This document shows positions 1 through 10,825 of a DNA stretch of 64,000 bases, in pieces. The stretch is from Paludisphaera mucosa (GTDB taxonomy: Bacteria > Planctomycetota > Planctomycetia > Isosphaerales > Isosphaeraceae). The DNA is taken from assembly GCF_029589435.1 (NCBI RefSeq), contig NZ_JARRAG010000002.1, positions 434,001-498,000 of the forward strand, read 5' to 3'. A program made the position numbers and the translations under genes. How positions within the stretch are numbered: the stretch's first letter is position 1; every line of letters starts with the position of its first letter. Under the pieces are notes generated by a model, which saw only the letters and a list, made by a program, of their open reading frames with translations, was not told where the DNA came from and searched no databases.

Positions 1-555
1 GAACAGGAAGCGGTCGAGCTGGGCCTCGGGGAGCGGGTACGTCCCTTCCATCTCGATCGGGTTCTGGGTCGCCAGGACGAAGAAGGGCTCCTCCAGCGGG
101 TAGCGCGTGCCGGCCGCGGTGACCTGGTGCTCCTGCATGGCCTCCAGGAGGGCGGCCTGGGTCTTGGGGGGCGTGCGGTTGATCTCGTCGGCGAGGATCA
201 CGTTGGCGAAGATCGGCCCCTTGACGAACTGCATCCGACGATGGCCGTCGCCGACCTCTTCGAGGATCTCGGTGCCGGTGATGTCGGCCGGCATCAGGTC
301 GGGGGTGAACTGGATGCGCCGGAAGTCCAGGTGGAAGACCTGGGCGATGGTCCGGACGAGCAGCGTCTTGGCGAGCCCCGGGGCGCCGGTGATCAGGCAG
401 TGGCCGCCGGCGAAGAGGGCGATCAGCAGCTGGTGAGTCGCCTCCGCCTGGCCGACGATCACCTTGGCGAGTTCGCGTTCGATCCGGCCGCGGCCCTCCT
501 GGAGCTTCTCGACGATCCGCTTCTCGTCCTCGTACGATTCGACCTCTCCCGTCAC
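1..555 (-). CDS. MoxR-family AAA+ ATPase (C-terminal part outside window)
   Basis: Cytoplasmic AAA+ ATPase of the MoxR group, a chaperone-like family usually found beside VWA or DUF58 proteins. The 185 residues present hold a Walker A motif GAPGLAKT (57-64), a Walker B motif ILADEIN (120-126) and a sensor-1 stretch LATQNP (161-166). The gene runs off the left edge, so roughly the last 130-150 residues expected for the family are missing. The start is a GTG, chosen because the alignable N-terminus ([13 protein letters not shown]) begins there and a purine-rich GGGAAAGGGG lies about 7 bases upstream. It is 23 bases downstream of the DUF4159 gene on the same strand and probably cotranscribed with it. 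Family assignment is firm; the substrate is unknown. Confidence 0.93.
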   Translation of the reverse strand, partial: MTGEVESYEDEKRIVEKLQEGRGRIERELAKVIVGQAEATHQLLIALFAGGHCLITGAPGLAKTLLVRTIAQVFHLDFRRIQFTPDLMPADITGTEILEEVGDGHRRMQFVKGPIFANVILADEINRTPPKTQAALLEAMQEHQVTAAGTRYPLEEPFFVLATQNPIEMEGTYPLPEAQLDRFLF

Positions 556-578
556 GACGGCCCCTTTCCCGCGATCGA

Positions 579-1436
579 TCAGTGAGTCATGGCGTAGGTC
601 ACGATGTTGATCCCCATGGGATACGACTTCTTCTCGGCGAACTCCCGGAAGTAGGCGGGGTCCTCGCCCTCGCGCTCCCAGCCGTCGCCCAGGTCGGTGT
701 TGTGGCAGATGATCGCCATCAGCCGCCCCTTGTCGTCGGAGATTCCTCGGTAGTGGACCTCGCTCGAACCGGGCCAGCGGTCCTCGTACGTCAGCCCCGT
801 GGCCATCCAGGTGTGGATACTGGGCACCTGGGGCCGCTCCTTGAGCTTGTAGACGCACTGGAAGACGGGGTGGTCGAGGGGCAGCTCGACGGGCTCGCGC
901 TCGGGGAAGACGCGCTTGATCTCGCGGTGGAAGTTCTCGTACTGGTCGTCGCCCCAGAAGTCGTCGACCATCAGGAAGCCGCCGTTGAGCAGGTAGCGGC
1001 GGAGCGCGACGACCTCCTCCTCGTCGAAGACCAGCGAGCCCGGCTCGATCATGTAGAGGAACGGGTAGTCGAACAGCCGCGGGTCCGTGAGCGCGAGCGA
1101 GATCGGCTTGGGGTCGACCTTCAGCGAGGTGAGCTGCTGCAGGCGGTAGGAGAAGTTCAGGTCGCTGTCGGGCCAGTCGGTCAACCAGTCGCCGCCGCCC
1201 CCCCAGCCTCCCCTTCGTCGTCCGTACGAGCCGTATTGCACGCGCACGAAGGTGAACACGTCTTCCTCGAACCGCTCGTTCACCTTCCAGTCGGGCACGC
1301 CGGCGCGGTCGGCGGGGATGCCGTCCATCGGCGACTGGCGGCGGCGGCCCCACTGCTGGGCGAGCACGACGCCGGCGACGAGCGTCGGCAGGCAGACGAT
1401 CAGGGCCACGAGCGAGAGCCTTCGCATCCGGGTCAT
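579..1436 (-). CDS. DUF4159 domain-containing secreted protein
   Basis: Predicted envelope or periplasmic protein of 285 residues. An N-terminal hydrophobic stretch (about residues 7-26, ending near VVLAQQ) looks like a signal peptide or anchor. The rest matches what is known of DUF4159 proteins: a glutamine-amidotransferase-like fold with the stretch [21 protein letters not shown] and a C-terminal [12 protein letters not shown] typical of the family. The ATG start overlaps the stop of the upstream TPR gene by four bases (ATGA), indicating translational coupling. In planctomycetes such genes commonly sit next to MoxR ATPases, as here. Molecular function is unknown. Confidence 0.88.
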   Translation of the reverse strand: MTRMRRLSLVALIVCLPTLVAGVVLAQQWGRRRQSPMDGIPADRAGVPDWKVNERFEEDVFTFVRVQYGSYGRRRGGWGGGGDWLTDWPDSDLNFSYRLQQLTSLKVDPKPISLALTDPRLFDYPFLYMIEPGSLVFDEEEVVALRRYLLNGGFLMVDDFWGDDQYENFHREIKRVFPEREPVELPLDHPVFQCVYKLKERPQVPSIHTWMATGLTYEDRWPGSSEVHYRGISDDKGRLMAIICHNTDLGDGWEREGEDPAYFREFAEKKSYPMGINIVTYAMTH

Positions 1437-4000
1437 GGCGCGTCCTCGGCCTTGGGCCTGGGCGTCTCGGGCGGCTTCGACGAATCGGCGTCGACGATCT
1501 CGAGGAGCAGCCGATGGGCGTCGAGGAACCGCGGGGCCTCCTCCAGCGCCTTGAGGACCTCGCGCCGTGCGTCGGCCGGCCGGCCGGCCTCGCGGAGCAG
1601 TTTGGCGAGGCTCTGGTGGACCTGGGCCGGGTCGGTGTCGTCGAGCAGGGCGACGGAGCGGTAGGCGGCGATCGCCTCGTCGCGACGGCCCAACTTCTCG
1701 GCGGCGCGGGCGAGCGCGCGGTGGGGGGCGGGGATGAGCGGGTTGACCGCCAGAAGGCGTCGCGAGTTCGCGGCGACCCCTTCCCAGTCGCCGGCCGCCT
1801 CGTCCAGCTCGATCAGCCGCGCCTGGGCCGGGGTCGCGTCGCCGTCGCGCGCGGCCAGGTCTTCCAGGACGGCCCGCTCGGCCGGGACGTCGCCGAGGCG
1901 TTTGTCGACCTCCGCCAGCAGCATATACGCGTTCTCCGCGCCGACATAGTCCGGGTACAGGGCCTGGTATTTGAGCAGGGCCGCCTTCGCTTCGGGCCAC
2001 TTCCCCTCGGCGACGAGCCGGGTCGCGAGCCGACGCCAGCCGGGATGGCTCGTCGGATGCTTGGCGATCCAGGCGGTCAGCGCGGCGGAATCGGCCTCGG
2101 CCGGCAGGTCGACTTCCTCCCAGGTGGCCCCGGGGGCGACGGCCTCGGCCTTCCGTTTCGCGAACGCGGCGAACTCGCCGTCTAGTTGATCCAGCGTCGT
2201 CCCGGTCCGCGACGGCAGCGCCGCGTCCAGATTCTTGCCCGCGCCGAGGTCGTCCAGGACCTGGCTCAGGGCGGGGAATCCGGCCTTCTCGACCAGGAAC
2301 TCGACGGCCAGGGCCGATTCGAAGTACGCGAATTGCAGGTCCTGGCCGGTCTTGGCCTCCAGGAACGCCGAGCTGAGCCGGCTGAGCGGCGTCAGCTTCT
2401 CGCCCAGCAGCGCCTGGCGCAGGGCCGGGGTCGTCTGGGTGGCCCAGGCGCGGTTCTTGAGGCCCTCTTCGTACACCGAGATCCCTTCGCTCAGCCAGCG
2501 CGGCATCGTGTTGCGCGTCTTGGTCAACGTCACCGCATGGCAAAGCTCGTGCCAGAGGACGGCCTCCCAGTTCGAGGGGTGCTCCCCCTGCGACGCCGGG
2601 CTGATGGCGGTGATCACCGGCCCGAAGCAGACGCCCAGCAGGCCGTCGGCCCCCGGGAGCCCGAACGTCCGCACGGCGAATTGCTGCTTCTGGGGGAAGA
2701 TCTCGACGATCAAGGGGGTCGGCGGCATGGCCCCGTATCGCGCGCCGAGCGTCGATCGGGCCTCCTTGAGCAGGGCCAGGACGCGGTCGCCGTAGAGGTC
2801 GGCCTCGCGCGGGTCCATGCGGACGACGAGCCCGTCGGCTTCGAGCGTGCGGAACTTCGACAGCCGGTCGCGGAGCGTCGTGAGGTTGAAGGCGACCACG
2901 TTGTAGCCGTCGGCGGCGAAAATCTCGTCGACGAGCTTCCAGCCCTCGGTCTCCTTGCCGAGCCGCAGCAGGGTCTCGGCGAGCTGGACCCGGGCGGGCG
3001 GATACTGAGGGTCGAGCGCCAGGGCCTTCCGCAACGAGGCCTCGCCCTCGGCGAACCGATATTTCTGGGCGAGCTTGCGGCCGATCAGCGTGTCGACCTC
3101 GGGGTTGCCGGCCCAGGGGGCCAGGGCCGAGCGCCGGGCCGACTCCTCGCCGTCATGGTCGCCCCGCAGGTGGGCGAGGACCGCGCGATAGGCCCAGGCG
3201 CGAGGCTCGCGCGGGTTGACCTCGTCGATCCGGTCGAGCGCCTCCGCCGCCTCGGCGTAGCGCTCGCCGTCGACCAGGCCGTCGGCCTTCAGCAGCAGGC
3301 CGTCGACGTATCGGGGATTGATCCGCAGGGCCTCGGCCAGCGCGGCCGCGGACCCGGCGTGGTCCCCCTCGGCCAGCGCCCGGGCCTTGAGCAGGTGGAA
3401 TCCCGGGTCCTCGGCGGCGTCCTTGGGGGCGGCCCGCAACGTGTCGGCGGCCAGGGAGTAGTCCTGCTTGTCCAGCGCCAGCTCGGCCGCCGCGTAGAAG
3501 GCCTCGGCGAAGTCGGGCTGCTGCTTCATCACCGGGTCGTAGAAGCGGTCGAGGACCTTCTTGGGGTCGGCGCCGCGGAGCAGGAAATAACGCCCCAGGG
3601 CGACCCGGCCGTCGGGCGAGTCGTAACGCTCGGGCGCGTTGACGACGATCCGCTCGATCAACGTCGAGGACGCCTCCGCCCCGTCGCCGGCGCGGGCGTC
3701 GTAGCGCCGGACCTCGCGGCCGAGGAGGTCCAGCGTCAGGCTCGCGGGGTAGCGCTTCCGAGCCTCCGTCAGCGAAGCCCCGGCTTCCGCGTAGCGGCCC
3801 CTCGCCAGCTCCGACCGGATCTTGAGGACGTACCAGTCGTCGCCCCGCCAGCCCTTCGCGACTTCCCTGGCGGCCTCGGCGGCGCACTCGTCGTACCGTC
3901 CGGTCCGGAAGAGGCGCTGCACCTCGTCGAGGTCGGCGGCCTCGGCGGGAGACGCCGGGAATCCGGCGGCCCCCCAGACGACCGCAATGGCGACGGCCAT
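1433..4000 (-). CDS. TPR-repeat protein with HELCH metallopeptidase-like domain
   Basis: Predicted secreted protein of 855 residues. The start was placed at the ATG that opens a clear signal peptide ([10 protein letters not shown]...AEAAD). The frame is open further upstream to a GTG, but that extension lacks signal features. TPR-like helical repeats fill residues about 25-375 and 650-830. Between them is a gluzincin-like core with HELCH at 484-488 and a downstream GISVYEE supplying the likely third zinc ligand, which is the peptidase-MA-like arrangement. Whether it cuts protein is not shown. It is the first gene of a three-gene minus-strand operon with the DUF4159 and MoxR genes. Confidence 0.82.
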   Translation of the reverse strand: MAVAIAVVWGAAGFPASPAEAADLDEVQRLFRTGRYDECAAEAAREVAKGWRGDDWYVLKIRSELARGRYAEAGASLTEARKRYPASLTLDLLGREVRRYDARAGDGAEASSTLIERIVVNAPERYDSPDGRVALGRYFLLRGADPKKVLDRFYDPVMKQQPDFAEAFYAAAELALDKQDYSLAADTLRAAPKDAAEDPGFHLLKARALAEGDHAGSAAALAEALRINPRYVDGLLLKADGLVDGERYAEAAEALDRIDEVNPREPRAWAYRAVLAHLRGDHDGEESARRSALAPWAGNPEVDTLIGRKLAQKYRFAEGEASLRKALALDPQYPPARVQLAETLLRLGKETEGWKLVDEIFAADGYNVVAFNLTTLRDRLSKFRTLEADGLVVRMDPREADLYGDRVLALLKEARSTLGARYGAMPPTPLIVEIFPQKQQFAVRTFGLPGADGLLGVCFGPVITAISPASQGEHPSNWEAVLWHELCHAVTLTKTRNTMPRWLSEGISVYEEGLKNRAWATQTTPALRQALLGEKLTPLSRLSSAFLEAKTGQDLQFAYFESALAVEFLVEKAGFPALSQVLDDLGAGKNLDAALPSRTGTTLDQLDGEFAAFAKRKAEAVAPGATWEEVDLPAEADSAALTAWIAKHPTSHPGWRRLATRLVAEGKWPEAKAALLKYQALYPDYVGAENAYMLLAEVDKRLGDVPAERAVLEDLAARDGDATPAQARLIELDEAAGDWEGVAANSRRLLAVNPLIPAPHRALARAAEKLGRRDEAIAAYRSVALLDDTDPAQVHQSLAKLLREAGRPADARREVLKALEEAPRFLDAHRLLLEIVDADSSKPPETPRPKAEDAP

Positions 4001-4200
4001 GACGCGCCGAAGCCTCGGGCGATCCCCACAGGAACGGTGCACGATCTGGGCCTCCTCTCGGATGCGACGCCAGGGCTCTTTCCCGCGAGCCCATGATAGC
4101 CCAACCTCGCCCGGCGACCGTAGCCGAAAAAATCGCACCCCCGCCGCCGGCGACCGGAAGGCCGACGCGCGCGGCCGCCCATCGACCGTTCGAAAAGAAA

Positions 4201-4233
4201 ACGCGTCGGCGGGATTCGAGCCCGCCGACGCGT
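4201..4233 (-). terminator. Rho-independent terminator of the large secreted-protein gene
   Basis: A perfect 13-bp stem (4201-4213 with 4221-4233) around a 7-base loop. On the minus strand it is followed by a T-rich run (TTTCTTTTC). It lies 28 bases after the stop of the gene at 4262-6907. Confidence 0.75.
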
Positions 4234-4261
4234 CGTCGGCCGACCGGGGCTGAGGCCGGGA

Positions 4262-6907
4262 CTACGCGGTGATCGTCACCGGGATGGGCGTGGCGGTCGG
4301 CGTCATCGTCGTGTTCTTGGGGAGTTGCAGGACGATCTGCGGGTTGAGTCCCGAGACCGGGCCCTTGTGGATGAGCTGCGTGCCCGGCGGCAGGAATCCC
4401 GGGGCCGAGATCGTCGCCCCGACCTGGCCGGCGCCGGGATTGTTGATCTGATTGTAATACGTCAGCGCGTTCGCCCCCTGGAAGGTGACGATCGGGGCCC
4501 CGTCGTACGCGTTGCCGGGGGCGTCGAGGAAGCTCAGCGTCGCCGTCGGGGGGTTCAGGGTCCCCCACGGGATCGTCGGGAACCACTGGCTCTTGTTGCC
4601 GAGCTTGTCGGCCCCCCCGAACTGGATCTGCAGGGCGTTGGGATAATGGTTCGCGGTGCCGTCCGCGGCCAAAAGCGGGCCGGTCGCGGTGGGGTTGGAG
4701 ACGTCGTCGTCGACGGAGAAGCCGTAGGCCGACATCTGCTGCACGTCGTGCACGAACCAGACGTACGGATCCAGGTTGAACACGTTGAAGTTCTGGTTGC
4801 TCGTCAGCCCGACCGGCTTCTGGCTGGGATTCGGATACCACTTCGTCTGATCGGGGACCGCCTGGTAATCGTAGACCCCGCGCAGGATGGACTTCACGAC
4901 GTCGCGGACCTGGCCGACGAGATCGGAGCCCGTGTCGTTCTTGCGGTCGTATCCGGGGATCTTCGCGTAGAACTGGATCACCTGGGCCACCACGCCCATG
5001 GAGTAGGGCAGATAGGGCTGGGGCAGCGGATCAACGCCGGCCTCGACGGCCATCGCCTCGTAGACGGAGCCCGCGAACTGCGTGGCGGCGGCGGTCGCGT
5101 CGGCCGTGAAGGTCAGCGCGTAGGGCGTCGTGTAATTGGGGTCGTACGCGATCGGCTGCGGCTTGCCGAACGAGTATTCCTGGGTCGCCGGCGTGTCGTC
5201 GGCGGGGATCTGGCTCAGGTAGACGTCGTTCCCGACGATCTTCAGGATCGTGGTCCCTGCCGGGACGCCCGCGGGGGCGGACACCGTCATCCCCACGGCC
5301 AGCGTGGGCGCCGAGGTCAGCGTGATCCGGTTGGTCGCATAAGCGCCGGCGAAGTTGAGGGTCCCCTGCGCGGACGCCGGGGCGAGGCTCTGCTGCTGCT
5401 GGACGTAATACTGCGCCCAGGAATACCAGAGGTTGGTGATGGCGGTCGTCGCGTAGTCGGTGGCCGTCCGCGTGAAGGCGTAGACCTTGCCGGAGGGGCC
5501 GCTGGACTCGATCTTCCCGCTGAGCGTGACGTAGGGCCGGCCGTTGGGGTTGGGGACGAGCTTGCCGACGGTCGCGAGGACCTGGGACTGGCCGGGATAC
5601 GTGAGGTTGACGGTCCCGGCCTTCAGCATGGCCTGCAAGTCGCTGACGAACCGCGGGGAGGTGTTGTTGAAGTAGAGCCGGTTGGGGAACTGGGCGTTGG
5701 TGAACCCCTGCTGGCCGAAGCCGCCGCCCCCGGCCTGGATCGGGGCGCTGCCGCTGCTGGTGAGGAGCCACCGGTTCGGGTCGTAGGTCGACGTGTGCAC
5801 GAGGCCGCCGTGCACGGTCAGCGGGCTGTTGTCGAACAGGTTGGCCCCGGACGGGATGTTGAAGTTGGCGGGGTTGGGGTCGTAGTATTCGGGCCAGCCC
5901 TTGCCGCCGAAATACTGCCCGACGCTCGCGCTCCCGACGTTCTTCGTGAAGTTGGAGATCGCCCCCTCGAAGGTCGTCGTGGTGCGATTCGTCGCCAGCC
6001 AGCCGAAGTCCTGGTAGCCGAAATACGTCGGCGGGGCCGGGCTGGGGTTCGTCTGGTAGGTGATCGGGGCGTGGCTCGCCTCCATGGAGACGGGCGCGAC
6101 CATGTTGTTCACGTAGGACACGTCGTAGTTGATCAGCGGGAAGGTCTGGTTCGGATCGTTGATGAACCTCGTGAGATACTGGTCGCGGAAGGTCAACTCC
6201 GTGAGCTGCGCGGGGGCGTCGTTCGGCAACGTCAGGGGCTGATTGGAGAAATAGAACATGACCAGAGGCTTGAAGCCGGCGGCATAGCCGCTGCTCCCCT
6301 GGACCCACGTCGTCCCGCTGACCGGGGCGGCCGCGGCGATGCTGATGGACGCCTTCGGGTTGTACCCGAACAGGCTGGGCGACGTCAGCTTGGAGCCGTC
6401 CGTCGCGATGAAGAGGTTGTCCCCGTCCCACAGGGCCAGCGGCACCTGGATCGTGATCGAGGCGCCGGCGGGGAGGCCCAGGTACTGCCGGCCGGCCGGC
6501 CCGGTGTAGCCGATGTACTCCCGGAACTCCTTGTTCGCGAGGTCCTGGGGATCGTACGGCGCCTGGGGCGTGGCGTTGGGATCGATCCCGCCGTTCTGGC
6601 CCCGGAGGAAGGGATAGATCGTCGAGGAACTGCCGTTCGTGATCGTGACGGTCTTGGCCGCGCCGACCGACGCCGGCGCCGGGACGTTCGCCAGGCCGGC
6701 CGAATTCAAGGGCGTCGGCTCGCCGTTCCAGAAGATCGTCGACAGGGCCACCCTGGGGTTAGTCTGCGGGATCGGGACGATCGCGGCCGGCAGGCGGCGA
6801 TCCTCCAGCATCAGATACGCGGGCTTGAACGAGGCGCGACGCCGAGGCTTACGTAGCCCGCCGTTGATGACGCGAAAGAACCTCGAGGCCAGAGTCTCGT
6901 TGATCAT
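4262..6907 (-). CDS. Large secreted protein with LEDRRLPAA motif, possible thaumatin/GH64-like domain
   Basis: Predicted extracellular protein of 881 residues. The ATG start is supported by GGAGAAGG about 9 bases upstream. The N-terminus is Arg-rich (RKPRRRASFKP) and followed by MLEDRRLPAAIVP, resembling the LExRxL(L/P)A motif that opens many planctomycete secreted proteins. The body is rich in Thr, Ser, Asn, Pro and Tyr and poor in Cys. Stretches such as TITNGSSSTIYPFLRG, LPAGASITIQVPLALWDGDN and INYDVSYVNNMVAPVSMEA recall thaumatin-like/glycoside hydrolase 64 beta-sandwiches, which bind or cut beta-1,3-glucan. That is inference from short motifs and no catalytic pair was identified. It stands alone with its own terminator. 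Confidence 0.72.
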   Translation of the reverse strand: MINETLASRFFRVINGGLRKPRRRASFKPAYLMLEDRRLPAAIVPIPQTNPRVALSTIFWNGEPTPLNSAGLANVPAPASVGAAKTVTITNGSSSTIYPFLRGQNGGIDPNATPQAPYDPQDLANKEFREYIGYTGPAGRQYLGLPAGASITIQVPLALWDGDNLFIATDGSKLTSPSLFGYNPKASISIAAAAPVSGTTWVQGSSGYAAGFKPLVMFYFSNQPLTLPNDAPAQLTELTFRDQYLTRFINDPNQTFPLINYDVSYVNNMVAPVSMEASHAPITYQTNPSPAPPTYFGYQDFGWLATNRTTTTFEGAISNFTKNVGSASVGQYFGGKGWPEYYDPNPANFNIPSGANLFDNSPLTVHGGLVHTSTYDPNRWLLTSSGSAPIQAGGGGFGQQGFTNAQFPNRLYFNNTSPRFVSDLQAMLKAGTVNLTYPGQSQVLATVGKLVPNPNGRPYVTLSGKIESSGPSGKVYAFTRTATDYATTAITNLWYSWAQYYVQQQQSLAPASAQGTLNFAGAYATNRITLTSAPTLAVGMTVSAPAGVPAGTTILKIVGNDVYLSQIPADDTPATQEYSFGKPQPIAYDPNYTTPYALTFTADATAAATQFAGSVYEAMAVEAGVDPLPQPYLPYSMGVVAQVIQFYAKIPGYDRKNDTGSDLVGQVRDVVKSILRGVYDYQAVPDQTKWYPNPSQKPVGLTSNQNFNVFNLDPYVWFVHDVQQMSAYGFSVDDDVSNPTATGPLLAADGTANHYPNALQIQFGGADKLGNKSQWFPTIPWGTLNPPTATLSFLDAPGNAYDGAPIVTFQGANALTYYNQINNPGAGQVGATISAPGFLPPGTQLIHKGPVSGLNPQIVLQLPKNTTMTPTATPIPVTITA

Positions 6908-7343
6908 GGTCAAGCCTTCTCCCCAGGACGCACTCGTGGTGTTCCGACCTGCTTCCGGCCGCCGCGCGGCGATGGAACAGTTGGAGCGAATCCAGTCAGC
7001 CCCCTGAGGCCCCACTGGATCCGTCGCCAAGATTTCGCAGGCTTACCCAGATTAACAAACCCGAGCGAATTCTCAAGATTCTCTTTTGTGGTGAAAACGA
7101 TCAACAACGGTTCGCGCCGCCGAGACCGCTTCCGCGTCCTAGGCGTCGACCGCGACGATCAAGCGACGGGGGTCTTGAGGCGGCCCGGCACCGCCTGCGC
7201 GACAGAAATGCGGAAGAGGCGGCGGGACCTCCGCGCGTCCACGGGCCGGGTCGACGAAGGAGCGGCCGTCCATGTGGGGGCGAGCCTCGGCCGGCGCGAT
7301 GCTGAGAGGCCCTCATCGCCGAGCGGGGGGGCGGGGTCCAGCG
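6908..7343. other. Intergenic region
   Basis: About 435 bases between two minus-strand genes. A locally AT-richer patch around 7040-7110 may hold the promoter of the large secreted-protein gene. No gene, RNA or clear hairpin is seen. Confidence 0.5.
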
Positions 7344-8270
7344 TCAGGGGGCCTTCTTCTGGACCATCGCCCGGAATTGCTTCCACGTGATGATCTCGAT
7401 CCCCAGCTTCTTGATCTCGGCGGCCGTGGCCGGGTCGGTGAAGATCCGCCGGTCGCCGTCGCGGCGCGCGGAGCTGTTGGTCACGGCGCGGAGTTCTTCG
7501 TCATCGACGCCGCAATGGATGATCAACTGGCTGACGCCCGGCGGCAGCTCGCGCAACGCCTTCATGTAGCTCTCGAGGCGCTGCTGGTGGGTCTCGCCGC
7601 CGTAGAACTGCACGAGGTTGTCGAGCACCGGCAGCCGCTTGGCATCGAGCGCGGCGAGGAGTTCCTTGCCGCGCTCGCGGAAGGCGGGGTACTCCTCGCC
7701 GATCGGCCCGTCGATCGGGCGAAGGAACAGCATGGGCAGGTCGTACTTCATGCCGACCCGGACGTAGACCTCGAGGAGGTCCGGCCGGGTGACCACGGCC
7801 CCCATGTGAGTGTCCACGTGACTGAGCGGGATGCCCAGCGCCCGCGCCCGCTCGATCTGGGCGGTCAGCTCGATCTCGACCTCCTCGGCCTTGGCGGACT
7901 TCGCCACGGCCTCGACGCCGCTGTGGAGGTATCCGTCGGCGTCCACCAGGCTCGGCACCCGCTCGCGGCCGGCGACCGGCGCCCAGCGATAGACCGACCA
8001 CTCCGAATTGAGCGTCAGGTGGACGCCGTAGTCCAGCTCGGGATGCGCCTTGGCGTACTCGGCGAACTCCTTGATCCACGGGCAGGGGATCATCGCGCTG
8101 CACGAGGAGACGGTCCCCCCTTCCATCGCCTGGAACGTGCCCCGATTCACCGAGTGGCACATGCCCGCGTCGTCGGCGTGGATGATTAGGTAGCGCTTCG
8201 GGTCGTCCGCGGCGGCGACGACCGAAGCGAGCGACAGCAGGAGGGCGAGGATCATCGAGGCGCGAGGCAT
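7344..8270 (-). CDS. ChbG/HpnK (YdjC-like) family carbohydrate deacetylase, secreted
   Basis: Predicted secreted deacetylase of 308 residues acting on an N-acetylated sugar or oligosaccharide. It has a signal peptide (residues 1-20, ending in VAAA). The metal site typical of the YdjC fold is visible: HADDAG (31-36) near the N-terminus and SHVDTHMG in the middle, plus IIHCG near the C-terminus. The start is the ATG that opens the signal peptide. The same frame stays open far upstream into the decayed DUF11 gene, with no stop between them. The substrate is unknown. Confidence 0.85.
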   Translation of the reverse strand: MPRASMILALLLSLASVVAAADDPKRYLIIHADDAGMCHSVNRGTFQAMEGGTVSSCSAMIPCPWIKEFAEYAKAHPELDYGVHLTLNSEWSVYRWAPVAGRERVPSLVDADGYLHSGVEAVAKSAKAEEVEIELTAQIERARALGIPLSHVDTHMGAVVTRPDLLEVYVRVGMKYDLPMLFLRPIDGPIGEEYPAFRERGKELLAALDAKRLPVLDNLVQFYGGETHQQRLESYMKALRELPPGVSQLIIHCGVDDEELRAVTNSSARRDGDRRIFTDPATAAEIKKLGIEIITWKQFRAMVQKKAP

Positions 8271-8523
8271 GAGGTGGACTCCGGCAGGCTGGGACCGAGG
8301 GCGCGACCGGCCCCAGGATGCCCCGAAGCCGACATGACTGCAAGCCACTCCCGCCCTCCGATTCGCGCCGATCAGGCGACCCGGAACCTGGCGGTCGCGA
8401 GGACCGCTTCGACGGCCCTTGTGGAGAGTCTCGCGGCGTAATGGACGACCGCCGGTCGGTGCGCCGTGTTCACGACCACGGCGTGCGACGGCCTGACGAC
8501 GACGTGGGGCGCGGTTCGGCCCG

Positions 8524-10473
8524 GCCGAAATCTGGCGATCGAAGACGAGGATCTGGTCGGTCCCGGGCGCGCCCGGCCTGGTCGCGCCCAGGTAGACGCC
8601 GAGGGTGCTGGTCAGGCCGTCCGGGGGCGATCCGCTGATCGTCAGCTCGAAGCGCCCGTAGAGGTAGAGCCGCCTCGCCGGGTGGAGCGTCACCGTCCGT
8701 GCCGCGGCGTCGTACGCGGCCGAGGCGACGGCGATCGGCGGCCCGACGGAGCGTCCGTGGGCGTCGATCTGGATGAGTTGGTAGTTGCGAACGTCCTGGG
8801 CCCGCGTCGGGTCGAGCGGCGTGTTGAAGGCGAGGACCAGGGTCGTCGGCTGGGCGTGGCAGCCGAACCGCTCGATGAAGTCGACCTGGAGCGATGTCAC
8901 CAGGCAGACCGCCACGGCCGCGGAGTCCGAGCTGGTCGACGGGTCGGGGTCGAACTGATCGGCGGAGCCGCCCGCATGATTGACCGCGACGCCCGCGGAA
9001 TCGGCCCTCACGAGGATGTGGAGCGTGGCGGCCGCGCCGAGATCCAGCCCGCCCACGACCCACCGTCCGGTCGCGGGATCGTAGCTCCCGAGGCTCGTCC
9101 TCGCCGCGAGGAAGGTCATGCCTTCCGGGAGCGAATCGGTGACGATCACGTCGGCGGCGAAATCGGGCCCCTGGTTGCTCACCGTCACGGTGTAGATGGA
9201 CCGATCGCCGACCTCGGGGATGTGGTCGCTGGCCGACTTCGTGACGACCAAATTCGCGAGCTGAGGCGTCGCCGTGACGCTGGCGGTGTTGTTCGACGGG
9301 TTCGGGTCGAAGTGATCGGAGTGGGCGACGGTCGCCGTGTTGGTCCCGGCCCCCGGGGCGACGACCTGGGCCGCGACGACGAGGGTCCGCGCCGCATTCG
9401 TGGTGACCAGGCCGACCGTCCAGACGCCCGTCCCGGGGTCGTAGGCCCCCTGGCTCGGCGTCGCGGAGACGAATGGCAGGCCGGCGGGGAGCAGGTCCGC
9501 CAGCGAGACCCCCGTGGCGGCGTTGGGCCCGGCCTTCCGCAGCTGGACGCTGAAATAGACCGTCTGGCGCAAGTTCGGCGTCGGGTCGTCGACCGATTTC
9601 GACACGACGAGGTCGGCCTGGAGGCCGCACGGTGCTGCTGTCCGCGTCGTTGCCCGGCTCGGGATCGAACTGGTCGGAATGCGCGGCCGAATCGGTATTC
9701 GTCTGCGCGGCGGGGTCGAGCACTCTGGCCGTGATCTGGAGCGTCGAACGGGCGTCGGGACCGATCGCCCCCACGGTCCAGATCCCGGCCGCCTGATCGT
9801 AGACTCCCTGGCTGGGGATCGACGAGACGTATTGCAGACCGGCCGGGAGGGCGTCCGCGACCGCGACGCCGGTGGCGGCGCCGGGGCCGGCGTTGATCAG
9901 CGTCACGGTGTACGTGATCGTCTCGCCGACGTCGGGCGTGGGATTGCTGACCGACTTAATGATCGTCAGGTCCGCTTGCTGAGGCGAGGTCGTGCTGCTC
10001 GCACGATTGTTGCCGGGGTCGGGGTCGTACTGGTCGGCGTAGACCGCGGCGGCGACTTTCGTCTGGTGCGCCGCGGCGACGATGATCGCCAAGATCGTGA
10101 GGCTCTGCGTCGCCCCGTTGCGGACCGCGCCCGCCGTCCAGATCCCGGTGCCGGCGTCATCGGTCCCCTGCCCGGGCGTCGCCGACATGAATGAGAGTCC
10201 GGACGGCCGGAGGTCGCCGAGCACGACCCCGGCGGCGTCGTTCGGCCCGGCGTTGGTGACGGTGACGAGGTAGCCGATCGTCGCGCCCACGTTCGGGGCT
10301 TCCTCGCCGTTCGACTTCGCCACGACGAGGTCGGCCTGCTGGGGCGTCACGACGACCGAGGCGGTGTTGTTCCCGGGGACCGGGTCGAACTGGTCGGAGT
10401 GGGCGACCGAAGCCACGTCGTCATCCTGGCCCGGCCCGTTCACGCGGGCGGTGATCGTGAGGCGATCGGCCGA
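8524..10473 (-). pseudogene. DUF11-repeat surface protein, frameshifted and 5'-truncated
   Basis: Remains of a repetitive surface protein. Four DUF11-type beta-sandwich repeats are recognisable, each with a Q/LADLxxxKS opening, a YTVTV/NAGPxxAxGV core and a DPxxGNNxAS close, preceded by part of a fifth and followed by a C-terminal beta-rich domain ending in ILVFDRQ. The first three units are in one frame and the last two plus the C-terminal domain in another, with the shift at about 9622-9634. No signal peptide or plausible start precedes the first partial repeat. No stop follows the C-terminal domain before the frame enters the deacetylase gene. A sequencing error could explain the frameshift but not the missing ends. 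Confidence 0.8.
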
Positions 10474-10825
10474 GGATCTTGTTGGATGAACGGCCCCGAA
10501 CACCCTCGTCCACGCCCGCGCGACGTCCCTCCGGTCCGCCGGGACGACGGCGTCGCGAAGGGACACGCGAATCATCGATTTATTGATTCGTCGCTCGACG
10601 TCGGCGGCCCTTCGCCCCGGCCGGGCGGCGACGCCGACGGCCCGCCGAGCCCCTGCGAAAGGGGATTGCAGCACCCCGATTCGGAAAATCCGTCGGCCAC
10701 GCGAGCGAGGGCTTGCGGCGCGGGTCGGATCTGGATAGCTTCACCTGTTCGATCGAGGTCGATCCGCCACCTCCGCCTCTTCGATTCACCGAAGCCGACC
10801 TCTGCGAGACGCGATCCCGAGCATC

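Noticed and set aside
4325..6856. Long plus-strand open frame of more than 800 codons opposite the large secreted protein
   Set aside because: Composition is Arg/Gly/Val-rich and without domains. It is the usual antisense shadow of a GC-rich gene.
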